From the NCBI GenBank assembly GCA_023055505.1, contig JALIRH010000002.1:35473733-35537732 (forward strand): 64,000 bases of DNA, in the 5' to 3' direction. The notes below the pieces were generated by a model, which saw only the letters and a program-made list of their open reading frames with translations, had not been told where the DNA came from and did no database searches. Position numbers and translations under genes: made by a program. Below, piece by piece: positions 1-11,300 of this stretch; position 1 is the stretch's first letter; each line of letters starts with the position of its first letter. The stretch comes from Callipepla californica brunnescens. Lineage: Eukaryota; Chordata; Aves; Galliformes; Odontophoridae.

Positions 1-89
1 TCTACTGATTCCAAGATTTTCTTTCTCTCTTCTGCTGAAGGCATCTCCGGTTTCACACCATTTCTCTTCCTTTGCATCATAATGTCATG
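1..89 (-). other. CHCHD7: CHCHD7 C-terminal coding exon, cut by window edge
   Basis: The acceptor reads CTATTTTCAG| (minus strand, AG at 91-90). The exon encodes H52 onward: [11 protein letters not shown], then a basic and acidic tail. It is open to the window edge and ends 2 nt into the 81st codon, so about 4-5 more codons are expected to the left of position 1. Confidence 0.9.
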
Positions 90-1621
90 CTGAAAATAGA
101 AGAAAGTAAGCATGAGAACGCATTTCTCAGAAGTCTCTGCCCCCCTGAGCTCCCACTGAAAAAGATCCTTCAACAGAAGTACTCATATGCAAGGAGCCAG
201 ATACTCTAGATCTGATTAGCTGACAGCTGAATGTACCAGTATTTAACAGAAGCTATCTGATAGTTCACCTTGCAGCCTCACGTTACAGCATTCCCATGAC
301 ACAGACCACTGTGCAATCGTCTGTAAACAGTTTTTGGAGGTTTATACAAGTATTTAAAGGCATAAGCTGAAAGACTGTTTCAGTGGGATAAGGACTGAAG
401 ATAGCAGAGAACAGCTGAACTGCATGGGATATCACCCATATCCACGAGCACAGAAGTGTCCAGTTCCCCACAATTTCTTTCCAGAAAACAGTACGATCAT
501 CACCCAGTAATGAACTCTTTCTGAGCTTTATCTTAGACATGAGCCAAACAACAAAAACAGATCAGCTCGTTTTACCTCAGCTTCTTTACATGCATTTAAG
601 ATGACTTAGTGACAAAGATACCTGGCTAACTTAAAGAGAAATATACTGCAGGAACACTGACTCTCAATTTAGGAGGTAAACTTAAAAGAACAGTGAAGTA
701 TTTTGTTGAGTATTTGATTAAGTCCTCCAGCATGACATCCTAAGCATCTAGTAACCTAGCATCTCTATGTAACCATATGAACAGTAGTAGTGAGTGCACA
801 AGTTCAGAGAGTTCAGAAAGCACTGTCAGAAATAACATACTTCAGACACAACATGAAGTAAAATTTAGGGAAAAAAAACAACTACGGTGCTTGAGGACAC
901 CTGCTTACCCAGAATTTTCTGCAGTTTTTGTACTTCAAAAAATAATCAGTACACATATCCTTTTTATAGTTGTTGTCATCCATACATTTTCTAGAGGCAT
1001 CTGTTTCCTTTAATAGGAAAAAAACAAGCTTCAGAACTCAGAGAAGTTACTGTACTCAGTGTCTAAAAATTCTAACAAGTCCCAGAATATCTACAAAGAT
1101 AGGAGGCAGCTTCTCAGATGAAAGAGCTGTACCAAAGGGAACGGCCATCATAACAGATAATCAGTAATCCCCGAGCAATTACTTCAAGACTGTAACAAGC
1201 ATCAGTACTCCTTAAATAGTAAGGGGAAAGTCCACAAAATACTTGTTCACAGGGATCCGTGGTATAACACACAAAAGAGTATTAAAAATATTGATCAAGC
1301 TTGTCTAAGTAGGATTTCAGACTCTGGTTTTACAGACAGAACAACAAAGCAATAAGTTGTTTTACTCCCATTAAAAGGAACTGCAGGTTGTTATTTAATA
1401 CATACTTAACACCACGTGTTTCAGCCTTTCCCATTTTCAGGCTCCAAGAAACATTTCATGCATACTACTGATCCAGGAGTCCTATCCATAATGCAGAAAT
1501 AATTCCTTTAGAAACTGCAATTTGACCTCAAATCATACAAACAGAAATCCCAATTTGATGATCTTACCGCTATGCAAGGATTTCTGTCATGATCTCTAAG
1601 CTGCTGTGCATACCTGGGCAT
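1..1621 (-). CDS. CHCHD7: CHCHD7, twin CX9C mitochondrial-type protein (spliced, 3' end outside window)
   Basis: The coding sequence is complement(join(<1..89, 909..1007, 1568..1621)): 18 codons, 33 codons, then 29 codons plus 2 nt, about 81 of the usual 85 residues. All three junctions keep frame with GT/AG sites. The protein starts [16 protein letters not shown] and has one CHCH domain with two CX9C motifs: C16-C26 and C37-C47. These cysteines form the paired disulfides of a helical hairpin in this family, which is usually oxidised by the MIA40 pathway in the mitochondrial intermembrane space. The tail ([17 protein letters not shown]) matches the human C-terminal region as I remember it. 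The gene is head-to-head with PLAG1, as in mammals. The last 4-5 codons, stop and 3' UTR lie left of position 1. The identification is strong; the exact cellular role of CHCHD7 is poorly known. Confidence 0.93.
90..908 (-). other. CHCHD7: CHCHD7 intron between second and third coding exons
   Basis: This is AT-rich intron sequence bounded by GTAAGC (908 side) and TTTTCAG (90 side). An 85-codon open frame on the minus strand (283-540) resembles no CHCHD7 exon or other family I know. I see no repeat or RNA gene here. Confidence 0.8.
909..1007 (-). other. CHCHD7: CHCHD7 internal coding exon (CX9C core)
   Basis: This is a 99-nt, phase-0 exon of exactly 33 codons, starting after TTAAAG| and ending TTCTGG|GTAAGC. 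It encodes residues 19-51 and supplies cysteines C26, C37 and C47, so most of the CHCH hairpin lies here. The peptide includes [15 protein letters not shown], the most conserved part of the family. Confidence 0.92.
1008..1567 (-). other. CHCHD7: CHCHD7 intron between first and second coding exons
   Basis: AT-rich intron of 560 nt with a GTAAGAT donor and a TTAAAG acceptor on the minus strand. Nothing else recognised. Confidence 0.8.
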
Positions 1622-1641
1622 TCTAGACACTCGCACTCTGG
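1568..1641 (-). other. CHCHD7: CHCHD7 exon with start codon
   Basis: Read on the minus strand, a pyrimidine-rich tract and TTTCTAG acceptor precede this exon. It has 20 nt of 5' UTR, then the ATG at 1621-1619. It ends GCG|GTAAGAT with the donor GT at 1567-1566. It encodes residues 1-18, including C16 of the first CX9C motif, and ends in phase 0. Confidence 0.9.
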
Positions 1642-3761
1642 CTAGAAACAGAAAAGAAACGAGTTAAGTATCAGCTTTTAATAGTGACAGTATTAAGTTT
1701 GAACTTCAGCACCTAATGAAGGACTTCAGTAGTGCACACAAACAGGTTTTGTGGGTTGGTGTCTTCTTTCAGGCTTTTGTTTGTTTTTTTTTTTTTTAAG
1801 TAAACTTCTTTCATGAAATTTCAAAGCACTAACAAGACAGCTCAGGCAAGTTTAGCCTATCAGCAAGACTGCTTGCTTCTAGATTAAGTTCCTTCACTGA
1901 ATGGAGCCACTCTTCTACTAGACTATTGCACTGAGAAAACAAACATTTGAGAGAAACAGTTTTGTGGAAACTTCTTCAAATCAATACACTTCAGAAACCT
2001 CAGTGAATAAGGCAGGAGAACAGAGCCATGCCTACACCTTAACATATCCTTAGGATACGTGTACTTAGATCACACCACACATCCCCACGCACACAGAAGT
2101 GCCCAGCCTCCTGCTGCACTGCTGTGTCAGACAGTTGATGAATGGAATTACTGCATCATAAGGAAGACCAGATCTCCTTATGCCATACAGGATGGCTCCA
2201 ATCTCACTAGTTCACTAGTTTGACACAGGCTCTAGGAACTGTTAGCTGAAGAGATATCAGTGCCAATAACCTACGCTGAACCAAGGTGAGGACATCAAGC
2301 AGAGCAGCAGACCCTCACTCACCTCCCTTACTGCTCTCCACACACTGCCTCTGGCACAGATGTAGTCACGCAGTTATTTGTTCCAGACAGAACAGTCCCA
2401 ATCAGAAATACAAACCAACTCTATCAAATACTTACTTGAGCCAATGCAAACAGAAACACAGGACCGAGAAAGAAACACCTTTGCAAGAAAAATAGAAGTA
2501 CAGGTATCCTTGCTCTACCTTATTTTATTAAGCCTAGAGACATTGCTGCAGTCTGAGCTTAAGTTTGTTTCTGTTCACATTAGAGAAAGAGAACCATAGG
2601 TCTACAGGGAAAACCCACTTTTACTTGATACCAACTCCAAAAAGCCCCAAAACAACCAAGCACTGCCAGGAGCCCACGCAGTACCTTAGACAAAGGATCT
2701 CACTTGGTGAAGAGGGCAGCTATTCCAGGTAAGCACGCCTTAGATTTCTCTCTCCTGTGACACCACACTCACCACATATTTGAACAATTCCCTGCACCCC
2801 ACAAGGCAGTGTCCACTGTTTCAGAAAACAGCACCAGGAACACCCTCAGCTTTCCTTAATGAACTGTCTGGGGGCTGAGGCGACTCAGCAAGCTAGGCAA
2901 ACAGTAACTTTTTCATGAGGGGAGCGCAAGAGGATTTGGATGGCAAACTTCGGACTGCAACGGAACCGCACACGCGTACAACAGCAGCACCATCCCACCG
3001 CGAGCGTTACCAAAGCAAACACGTCCGAAAGCGCTTGGAGCCACACTGACTGCAGCCTAGCACTCCTCTGGAAGGGCAGCCGCCAGTCACGGGCGCACGG
3101 ACATCACCGCTCGCTAAGCAGACCGCCGTCACCACATTCAGCCCGACCACGCCGCCGGAGCCCGCCCCACACGGGGCAGCGGAGCGCACCGTACCCACCT
3201 CACAAGCACCGGGCTCAGGTTCCCCGCACGCACACCTCTCCCCCTCTCCAAAGCGCTCCCAGCCGGGAAGGGCAGGCGGGTCACGGCGGAACGCCGCCTC
3301 CGAGCGGAGCGGCAGGCGGGCAGGAAGCTCTCCTCACCGCCAGCCTTCGCCCCACGCGGGCTGCGGCTCGCAGCTCAGCCACCGCCGGCGGCCCCCAGCG
3401 CTGCGGCTCTCGCTCACGCCTCAGCTCACCGGCACCGCGCAGCCCCGCCAGCCCCCAGCCCACCGGGAAACTTCCCCGCGGGCTCCGCGCTGCCGTCCTA
3501 ACACGCGGCACCTCCGCAACGCGGCTGTTTCTCAAACCGCGGAGCGAAGCCCGCACCCCTTACCGCTATAACACCGCCGAGGGCTCGGGCAGCGGCGGGG
3601 CCCGAGCGGCGGCAGAACGGCAGGGCCGCAAGGCGGTGCGGCACGGCGTCCCGCTCCCCCACCCCGCGGGCAGCCCCGGCCCCACCTGCCGCCGGAGCGC
3701 CGCGCCCGGCCCCGCCGCCCGCGGAAACGAGCGAGCCCCCCGACGGCGGGGCGGCACTCAC
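1642..3761 (-). other. CHCHD7: CHCHD7 5' intron
   Basis: This is the intron between the inferred non-coding first exon and the exon carrying the ATG. It changes from AT-rich (1642 to about 2900) to CpG-dense toward the promoter. A T-run lies at about 1784-1797. No coding features were recognised; long open frames near 2940-3760 are by-products of GC-rich sequence lacking stops. Confidence 0.65.
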
Positions 3762-3850
3762 CTCCGTCCGCGTCCGCGGGAGCCCGAGGCGGGAGGGGGG
3801 ACAGCCCCGTCTCCAATTCGAAAGACGTCAGCGGCTCGGGCAGAGCGCTT
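3762..3850 (-). other. CHCHD7: CHCHD7 non-coding first exon (approximate 5' end)
   Basis: On the minus strand a consensus donor, GGACGGAG|GTGAGTG, has its exon end at 3762. Spliced to the acceptor before 1641 it gives a short GC-rich leader. The 5' limit (about 3850) is a guess from the position of the promoter elements; no transcript evidence is available here. Confidence 0.5.
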
Positions 3851-4150
3851 AAGTACGGGCGCAGCCTACCCCGCTCCCGGCCTCGCGGTTCCCCCCGGCC
3901 CAGCGCCGCCGCCGCCCACGCCCCGGCGGCGCTGAGTGGCGGGGCCGGGCGGCCAATGGCGGCGGCGGCGGGCCCGCCCCGGCCTTGAGCGGCGCCTCCT
4001 TCCACCAACGGGGCGGGCGGCGCGGGCCGCAGGCGCCGGCGGAGGGGCGCGGCCGCGGCGCTGAGTGACGGGGGGAGGCGTCCAACCCGCGGTGCGTGTG
4101 GGCGGCGGGCGGTGTGGGCGCGGCGTGTGCGGCAGGCTGGGCTGCACCGC
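3820..4150. promoter_or_regulatory. Core divergent promoter with CCAAT, GC-box and CRE-like sites
   Basis: Between the two inferred first exons there is a CRE-type GACGTCAG near 3825 and a CCAAT box inside GGCCAATGGCGGC (3951-3963), which also resembles a YY1 site. GC boxes lie near 3973-3980 (CCCGCCCC) and 4010-4017 (GGGGCGGG). No TATA box is evident. A 16-nt motif, GGCGCTGAGTGRCGGG, occurs twice, at about 3928 and 4057. Human CHCHD7 and PLAG1 also start head-to-head, so a shared bidirectional promoter is the natural reading. The start sites themselves are inferred. Confidence 0.7.
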
Positions 4151-4307
4151 AGCGCATACACTACAATGGCTGCTGGAAGGACGGGAAAGCAAACAATTTC
4201 CAGGCCCGCCGCGTCCAGCCCGAAATATGGGGAAAAAATTACAGAAAAATCGCAGAACACTGTAAAGGGTGGAAACGGGGCGCAGAGGGGATGCTGAGGC
4301 TCCCGCG
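4150..4307 (+). other. PLAG1: PLAG1 non-coding first exon (approximate 5' end)
   Basis: The exon ends CTCCCGCG|GTGAGTG with the donor GT at 4308-4309, a near-perfect consensus. It contains ATG triplets with short open frames (for example at 4165 and 4291) but no protein I recognise. The 5' boundary was placed just downstream of the GC-box cluster and is uncertain by at least 100 nt. Confidence 0.55.
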
Positions 4308-4509
4308 GTGAGTGTGCTGCGGGTTTGGGGGGCAGGCGCCGGGGTTTAGCAGGGAAATATCAGGGTTATTTAAATTATGAAGGGGGAGGAGGAGAAGGAG
4401 GGGGGAGAGGAGCGAGGAGCGGCGAGCGGCGAGGAAAAGTTGGTGTTAATCATCCCCGCGTCCATCCTTCTCCCCCCGCCGCACTCGGCCCCCACCGCCC
4501 CGCGCCGGA

Positions 4510-4576
4510 CCCCCACCCCCCCCCCCCTCCCCAACCCCAACCCCAACTCCCCCCCCCCCCCCTCCACCCCCGCCCC
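4510..4576 (+). repeat. C-rich tract with CCCCAA repeats (G-quadruplex-prone on minus strand)
   Basis: Runs of 5 to 14 cytosines are interrupted by A or T, including three CCCCAA units. The minus strand therefore carries many G4+ tracts in under 70 nt. The tract sits about 200-270 nt inside PLAG1 intron 1. Confidence 0.85.
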
Positions 4577-5323
4577 GGAGGGGAAAAACAGGGGAGGGGA
4601 GGCGAGCGCTGCCCCCCGCCCTCCTCCCTCGGAGGGAGAAAGCGATGATTTTTCGGCAAAACCTCTCTCAGGAGTTTCCTCCACTCCTCCCCTCCCTCCC
4701 CGCGGCGCTCTGGTGGTTCGCGAGAGAGCGGGCGAGGCAGCGCGCTGCCCGGGGCCGGCGGGAGGGAGAGAGGGAGGGAGGGAGGGAGAGCGCGGGGTGC
4801 TCGGCGCAGACCCCCGCCGTGGCCGGGGCCGGGGCAGGAGCGGGAGCTGCGCGGCCGCCCCCTCCCCTTCCTCGCCCGAGCGGAGCCTGTGCTGCGAAGG
4901 CAGTGACAGCGGCGAGAGCGGCGAAGAGGGAGCGGAAGACATTAGAGGCGGCGGTGCCGAAAAATGAGGGAAAAAATTAATATAAATTCGCCCCCCGCCT
5001 CAAAGCGGCCGAATTTCGCACAGAAATTTCCCCCGCGGACCCGGCTACCCGGAGGGGGTCCCCCGGCCCCGGCGGACGCCGCTTTGGGGGGGATCCGGAG
5101 CGACTTTGGGGCGCTCGCCCCCCCCTTCCCCTCGGCTTCTGGGACAAAAGTGGGGTTTTTTTTCGGGTTGAAGCAACGAATTTGCCCGCTCGCCCCCTCC
5201 GGGTGGCCCGGGAGCCTTCCCCTGCCCCATCGGCGTGTGTTGGGAGCACGGTGCGGAGCCGAGGAGCGCCGAGCCGGGCTGCGCTGGGGAGGGGGATCGC
5301 TAACTGAAAGCAGGAGAGATCCG

Positions 5324-5344
5324 GAGAGAGAGAGAGAGAGAGAG
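5324..5344 (+). repeat. (GA)n microsatellite
   Basis: About ten uninterrupted GA units within the CpG island of PLAG1 intron 1. Such tracts can bind GAGA-type factors, but no function is shown here. Confidence 0.9.
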
Positions 5345-8300
5345 CAGGGACAGCTTGTTGTCAGTATCATAAACAACCAAAATGGAGGGAGAACTGAGGC
5401 ATATAACAAAATAAAAATCAGAAAAAAATGCCAAAAAATACCTAAAAATCGGGGCTGCTCCCCCTTTTCCCCCTCGAGGTGACAGAATAAAACCCGGGGC
5501 TTCCCGAGGCCGTTTTCAGGTTTCAGGGAGCAAGGAGTTAATATTTATTATTTTTTTTTTTTGTTGATGAATTCTTGGGGAAGGCAAAAGCCTCCTCTCA
5601 CTCGCCACCGACAATGGGGAAACGTGAAAATCCCTTTCGGGAGGCAGAGGTAGGGGGAGATGGGAGTGCAGAAAGTGCACAACTTTGGGGCAATGCGCAG
5701 CGATCCCAGATAAGATAAATGCTGCATGTGCTGCTGGATAACTTCCTTTTTTAATGATTTCTGGGTGTCTGGGGGGAGGGGGGAGGGGGTTGGAAGTGGG
5801 GGCTCCTCTCCTTTTCTCTGCCTTCTTTTTCTGTCCTTTTTATTATTTATTTTTTTTCGGACCGGAATGCAGTGCCTTTGTAGTGTCACTTTCCTGATCT
5901 AATTAGGATGTGTGAGGCAAAGTGTAAACCTTTCCGGTTTATAAAGTGCGTTTTCGTTGCCTTTCAATCTCGAGCTTTCCTGGTGGCTCCCTCCTCTTTT
6001 TAAACTGGATCCTGCGGAGCGGTGTGGGGCTGAGGTAATGCTCCACGGGGAAGGCTGGCTGCTCCAGGCAGGCACCCGTCCTGCTCTGCCTGCTGCCCTG
6101 CCTGGCACGTCCCTTCACCTGTCCGCGTCCCACCAGGCGGGCGTTCTGCTCTCCCCTCGTTGTGTTTATATGAAATGAGGATGCCTCATCTCGCCTCACG
6201 TTGAAGTTAATGCGAAAGTGCTGCTGATGTTGGTTCCACGTGGGATCCAGGGCATTTTAAAGAGACAGCTGCTCTTTTCCTATGGTTCCCAGCGCCTCTG
6301 CCTATGGCAGAGGGACGGTTCGTTGGCTGTTTTTTTTTTTAATGGGAAGGTATCAAATCAGCCCTGGTCTGAAAAATTAACCACAGATAGCAGGGGGAAA
6401 TGCTCAGATTCGTTCGGATCGAAGCGATTCTGTTGTGCGCCGCGTGACTTTTCTTGGTGTGTTCACGAGAAGGCTGCGTTTTGGAGAGCTCTTTCTGGAA
6501 TGGGTGTTGCAGGAATGGAGGAGTCCCACATTGTTACGTTCAGAGCTGACCTTGCTGTGCTACCTGCACGCTCCCTGGGAGGAGACCCGTGTGTGCTGCG
6601 CGGTTTCGTGGGTCTTCTGTGGGGGTCGCAAAGTATGTTATTTTTACTGTAAATAAGTTCAGCGTTGTTGTGGACACCTGAGTTTGTTGAACAGCACCGC
6701 GGCCCTTGTTGTGCGCTTAAATATTCTGAGCAGTTCCACGGGGTTTTGAGAATGGTGCAAATAACCATAGGTTTTAATTGGTCGAACGAGGGGCTTTTTT
6801 TACAAGTACACCTTGGCTGTGTAATAGCATCACTTGGGAGAATCGCCTCTGGCTTTGTTTGAGAAAAGGAAAAACGGTCCCGAGCGAGGTCTGGTTTCGT
6901 GGTATACGTGTGCATCTGTGTATGCACGCGTACTTTTCGCATGTGTTCTGGCTGGTACTGCTTTTCACTTAATTTTGAACCTGAAAATGTTGAACTGTGA
7001 CGGTGCAAGATGCTCTGCTTCTTTGAACGATCCCCTATGGCTTTTCATCTTCAGGAAAACAACCTGTTTTAAGAACGTTAGCATCGCCCCTTAATGTGGC
7101 GATGTGTTATCTCTGCGTGGAGTTACGGTATTTCCTTTCCGCGTGCTTTGTTTTTGAGGTCTGTGTTTGTTTCCAGGTTAGAAATGGAATACAGGTATGG
7201 GCTTCTGGAGAGGGAAGATGGTGCGCTCAGCTTGTAGGAAGGCTGTTGGAGCAAATGTTTGCTTTGAACCTCTGGAATTTGAATCTCAGTTGTGGCAGCC
7301 CTTTGTGTTTGATAGCATGTGTTCGCAAATGGTCCGTACCTTCCCCGCGAGGGTGACCCAAGAGCTGTTGTACAGTGGCTGTTGAGTGGGGCAGCCTTGT
7401 GGTTGGAGATTTTGGAAGAAACCTCCAAGTTTTCCACTGAGTCACAGTTGTGAAAATTAAATCACATCAGCTACTCTTAGGCTCGAAAAGGAGCTCATTA
7501 GGGAAGGAAGATTCATCAGTTTGTGCAAAGGAATGAAACTGAACGTGTTTCCACAACTGTCTTTCGTGGCTTAGAGATCTTTTTTGTTGCTGGGGAGAAC
7601 TGATACTTCAAAATTCCTTCCCAAACGTGTTGGGTTTTATTATTGTTATTATTATTTTGTTTTTATTTTTTAAACACTGATCTCTTCTTTTTATAGACTG
7701 TGAAGGTACCTTATCCTGAAATTTGTAGAAAGCTGCTAAATTAATAGCTGTACACCGCGTGTTGGTGTCTGGTTATTTTTTATGTCCCGTGGTAGGTAGT
7801 AGTGGCTGTGCAGAGTCAACTGCAGTGAACTGGTCAGTGGTGCTCAGAGCTGTATTTAAGAACTCTTAAAACAGCACATCTGTGACAGACAGTGCGAAGC
7901 ATTAGATGTGTTAGAGCCTTTTCACCTCCTTCAGAGCTTCTGAATGATTAATTTGGTGATGCTGAGGATAGGTATAGGCACCCATCCTAACAGTAGGAAA
8001 GAAACACGTGTTGTGGGGGATGGCTCTTGACCTACAGCTATGCATTACAAAGTAAATTCGGTGTATCCAACTATAGCACAAAACTGAGGACGTAGGGAGG
8101 AGGGAGGAAGGGTGTTCTCACAGAATTTGATGCCCTTCTGAAGCGGATTTACTTTTAAGCTATAATGCAGATGATGAGGACAGTAGAAATAGATGAATGT
8201 TACTTAGGGTTGCTTTTTACAAATTGAACTGCTCTCTTTTTGAAGAAAACAGAATTCTTCTTGCAAGGATGATGTGGCGTATAATAAAAGCAGAAATAAT

Positions 8301-11300
8301 TTTCAAAGCTTCCTTACTTCTGAGAGTTGAGATTATCTCCTCTGTTACATGTTGCTTTGGTTATGTATGATTCCCTGCATTTTTTTCAAGACTTTTTGAA
8401 CTTAAAACACCCGAAGAAACCAGTACTGTGGGGCACTTGTTGGTAAAATTACCCGAGTTCCTGTTGGTAAACTGGGGAGTTAGAAATGTATTGAAGTCCC
8501 ACGTAGATATTTGTCTATCCTATTTAGTTATGTTTAAAAGTTTAAAAACTTCAGAATTCTACCACAGCACAGCAAATACAGGAATCTAAACTGACACCTA
8601 TTGAACTTCCCTTGAGTGCTTAGTTCAAGTGCATTTCTTGATGTGTACATTTTACATAGTAATTATCCTGGGGAAAAAAAAAAATAAAAAAGAAAAAGAA
8701 AATGAGTTTTCCAATGTAGAACCTGGGAGATTTAAATTAAAAAACTTGGGAAAAATGTATGGAATTCCAAAAGCCCCCATATCCCAAGTGCAGCCACTCC
8801 TAATGGTCGTCCGTCTGCGCACGTAGGCAGTCAAAATGGTGCCCTTCAGTCCCCTCCTTTCAGGGCAGCGCATGTGTTCTCAAAGTATGGGGTTAAAGAG
8901 GGCACTGCTCCTGCTCTAAGTAAACCACTGTTTGTAACTGTTTCAGGTTGCTTTGTTAGAAGGGGTGTTTTAGTTCAGTCTGAAACAAAGTTTCTGCGAT
9001 TTGTCTGTAAGCTCCAGTGCGTTTAAAACTAGTACCTGTGAGCGGGCAAACACCTCCAGGGAGGGTCCTTAAGCAAGTTTATCTGTTTACCAAGGGAAAA
9101 TATTCTGGAAAATGTGAAGTATGTTGCAGCACCGAGACCATTCTCAATGCAGTGTAGAGCTAAAAGGAGCTAGCAGCCACCTCCAGCACAGTGACAGAGT
9201 GCTTGCTTCAAAGAGGGATACTCCCAGCTACCTGCAACTAGCGAGGGCTTAGCTTGCGTGCCACTTGGAGGAAAGGTGCAGGATTTGTCTGCTGAGCTGC
9301 TGAGCACCTTTATCCAATTACCAAATGTTCAGGGAGCCTTAAAAAACTGTTCACAAACAATTCGAATGCGAGAGCGAAGCAACATTTTCTGTGGGTCGAA
9401 TGGAAAATGTTTCCATTTCCGAAGTATCGGGGATTTTTTTCTCGCATTTATCTGGGCATTTTGATGACAAGGAATCGTGTGTCTTTCCTGCTAATCAAAA
9501 AATCACGTCTGGAATTTAATTAAATTTATATTGATTTTTCTAAATTGTGCAAACTTGTAACTCGGATGTAAAGCGTATTGATTAGCCCTCGATAGAATCA
9601 TTTGTGCAGCTGCCTATATTTTATTTCTAATTTTCCAAGGAACGTGGTAGCCCACTGCCTGAAATGGAGGGGATGGCAATTACTAATGAATTTGAAGTGA
9701 ACCGTTTTCCACCAAACATCAAATGTGAAAAATTCGAATTGTGTGCTGAGTTCTACGAACCTAATGCTAAATACAACCTGTGGCTGTTCCTGTGAGCTGA
9801 GTTTGATTTAAACAGCCTTGTTAAAGTATTTCCTGCCTGCCTCAGTGTCAGCGTTTGCTTGCTGTTGTCTTATAGGGATGAACTATCCGAAAATAACAGA
9901 ATTATATTTTAAATTTTTTTTTGTAAGAGATAACATGCTATGGGAGAAAAGTTGTGAGTTATAAGCGATGGGGCCTTCTCACAGAATATATTAAAATTGT
10001 TAGTGTTAAAATGGACCCCGTGTGTCTTACAAATGGTTATTTTAGGGTCACGGCATTACAGTATGTAGCAGAGAGTTGAGAGGACAGCGTATGTACGGAG
10101 TTGACAGCAAAGAGTGGGAAAGCTGAAACAGTTCTTCTTGTACTGAAGGAGTGTATCAATTTATATGCTAGACTTCTTTGTTAAAACTTCTGTTCCTTTT
10201 CTAACTCACTGACTGTTCATGGTGTGCAGATACCTTGTCAAATATATCAAAAGCCATGGCCAGAGTGGTGGGCTAAGTTGCATATGCTCACCCCTGGCAG
10301 TTTTGTAGGCTTGCAAGGGCCAGAAGAGAGCAGAGTGCATCCTGATGTGTAGAGTTCTTGTTTGTCTGTTTGTTTGTTTAAAGGAAAGAAAATGGGAAAA
10401 ATAAAAATAAAAATAAATAGCCAGGACTGAACTGGTGTAAAACCAAAAAGTGAGATAAATAAAACAAATCAGCGTAGACAAGCGTGGCTGTAATCCACAG
10501 AGCAGTAACTCAAAACTCTGAGTTAAAATAGCTCCAATCAGTTTTGAGGAGCCATGTGGGAATCAGGAAAGTAAAACCTAGAATTGCCATCAAATGCAAT
10601 TAAGAAATAATGGTGTAATGGAACTTGGAAAAATGCAAAGTGTCTGTTACAGTAAACTGAATTGTTATAATCTTCTTTTGCACTTAATGTGCTAAATTCC
10701 TCTCTCAGAGGAAAATATCCCTAGAAATCAGATTAGAAAGTGTTTAAAGGGAATTATTTGTCAAAGTGGTGTTTTGTTGGTTTTTTTTTTTAATTTTTTT
10801 TTTTTACTGAAGTTAAGATAACTAATAATAATTTCCTTCATGCCTCTCTAAAGAGTGCTTTATTTCCTATCGTTTAACCATGCGGGTTGCACACAGACTG
10901 TAACCTCACTGCATGCTGTACAGGTAATTTACCTGCTAGCCTGACTCCGTCACTAATTTCACCCTGAAAGCTTCTCTGTGGTTGCGGTCACATTACACCT
11001 CTGAGAGTGCCAAATCTGAAGTGTACCTCAAGAATCAAGGTGTAGATGGTCGGTTTTGTCTCATGCATGTTTCCTGGGAATTGCCAAGTGATCAAACAGC
11101 AAGGAAAATGTCAGAAAGCTTATCTTCCCTCTTCACTCATTGAGTATGTATTTGTATACTACAGGATATCAGATTTACTAGTGCCTGAGTACTTTAAAAA
11201 GCCCTGCAAGTCATCTGATTCTGAATTAATGAGATCTCATTACACTAAATGTTTGAACAGCAGAAAAACCCTCTATGCAAATGAGATGTTACTCGACCAA

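Larger units (their letters stand above)
2930..5520. promoter_or_regulatory. CpG island over the CHCHD7/PLAG1 divergent promoter
   Basis: A block of about 2.6 kb, very rich in G+C and CpG, sits between AT-rich flanks. It covers the inferred first exons of CHCHD7 (minus) and PLAG1 (plus) and the start of PLAG1 intron 1. This is the expected form of a shared housekeeping-type promoter. Long open frames on both strands here (up to 331 codons) are low-complexity Pro/Arg/Gly/Ala strings and are not genes. Confidence 0.88.

Noticed and set aside
283..540. An 85-codon minus-strand frame, the same length as CHCHD7
   Set aside because: The length is coincidental. The peptide lacks CX9C motifs, and the real CHCHD7 exons flank it on either side, so it is intronic.
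2940..3935. A 331-codon plus-strand open frame, and overlapping frames on both strands up to 242 codons (3532-4260 minus; 4370-5482 both strands)
   Set aside because: They lie in the CpG island, overlap one another in several frames, and encode low-complexity Arg/Pro/Gly/Ala strings. GC-rich DNA lacks stop codons, so such frames arise by chance.
7177..7194. A possible 18-nt PLAG1 micro-exon between TTTCCAG and GTATGG
   Set aside because: Flanking sites look acceptable, but so short an exon by motif alone is expected often by chance in 28 kb of intron, and nothing else supports it.
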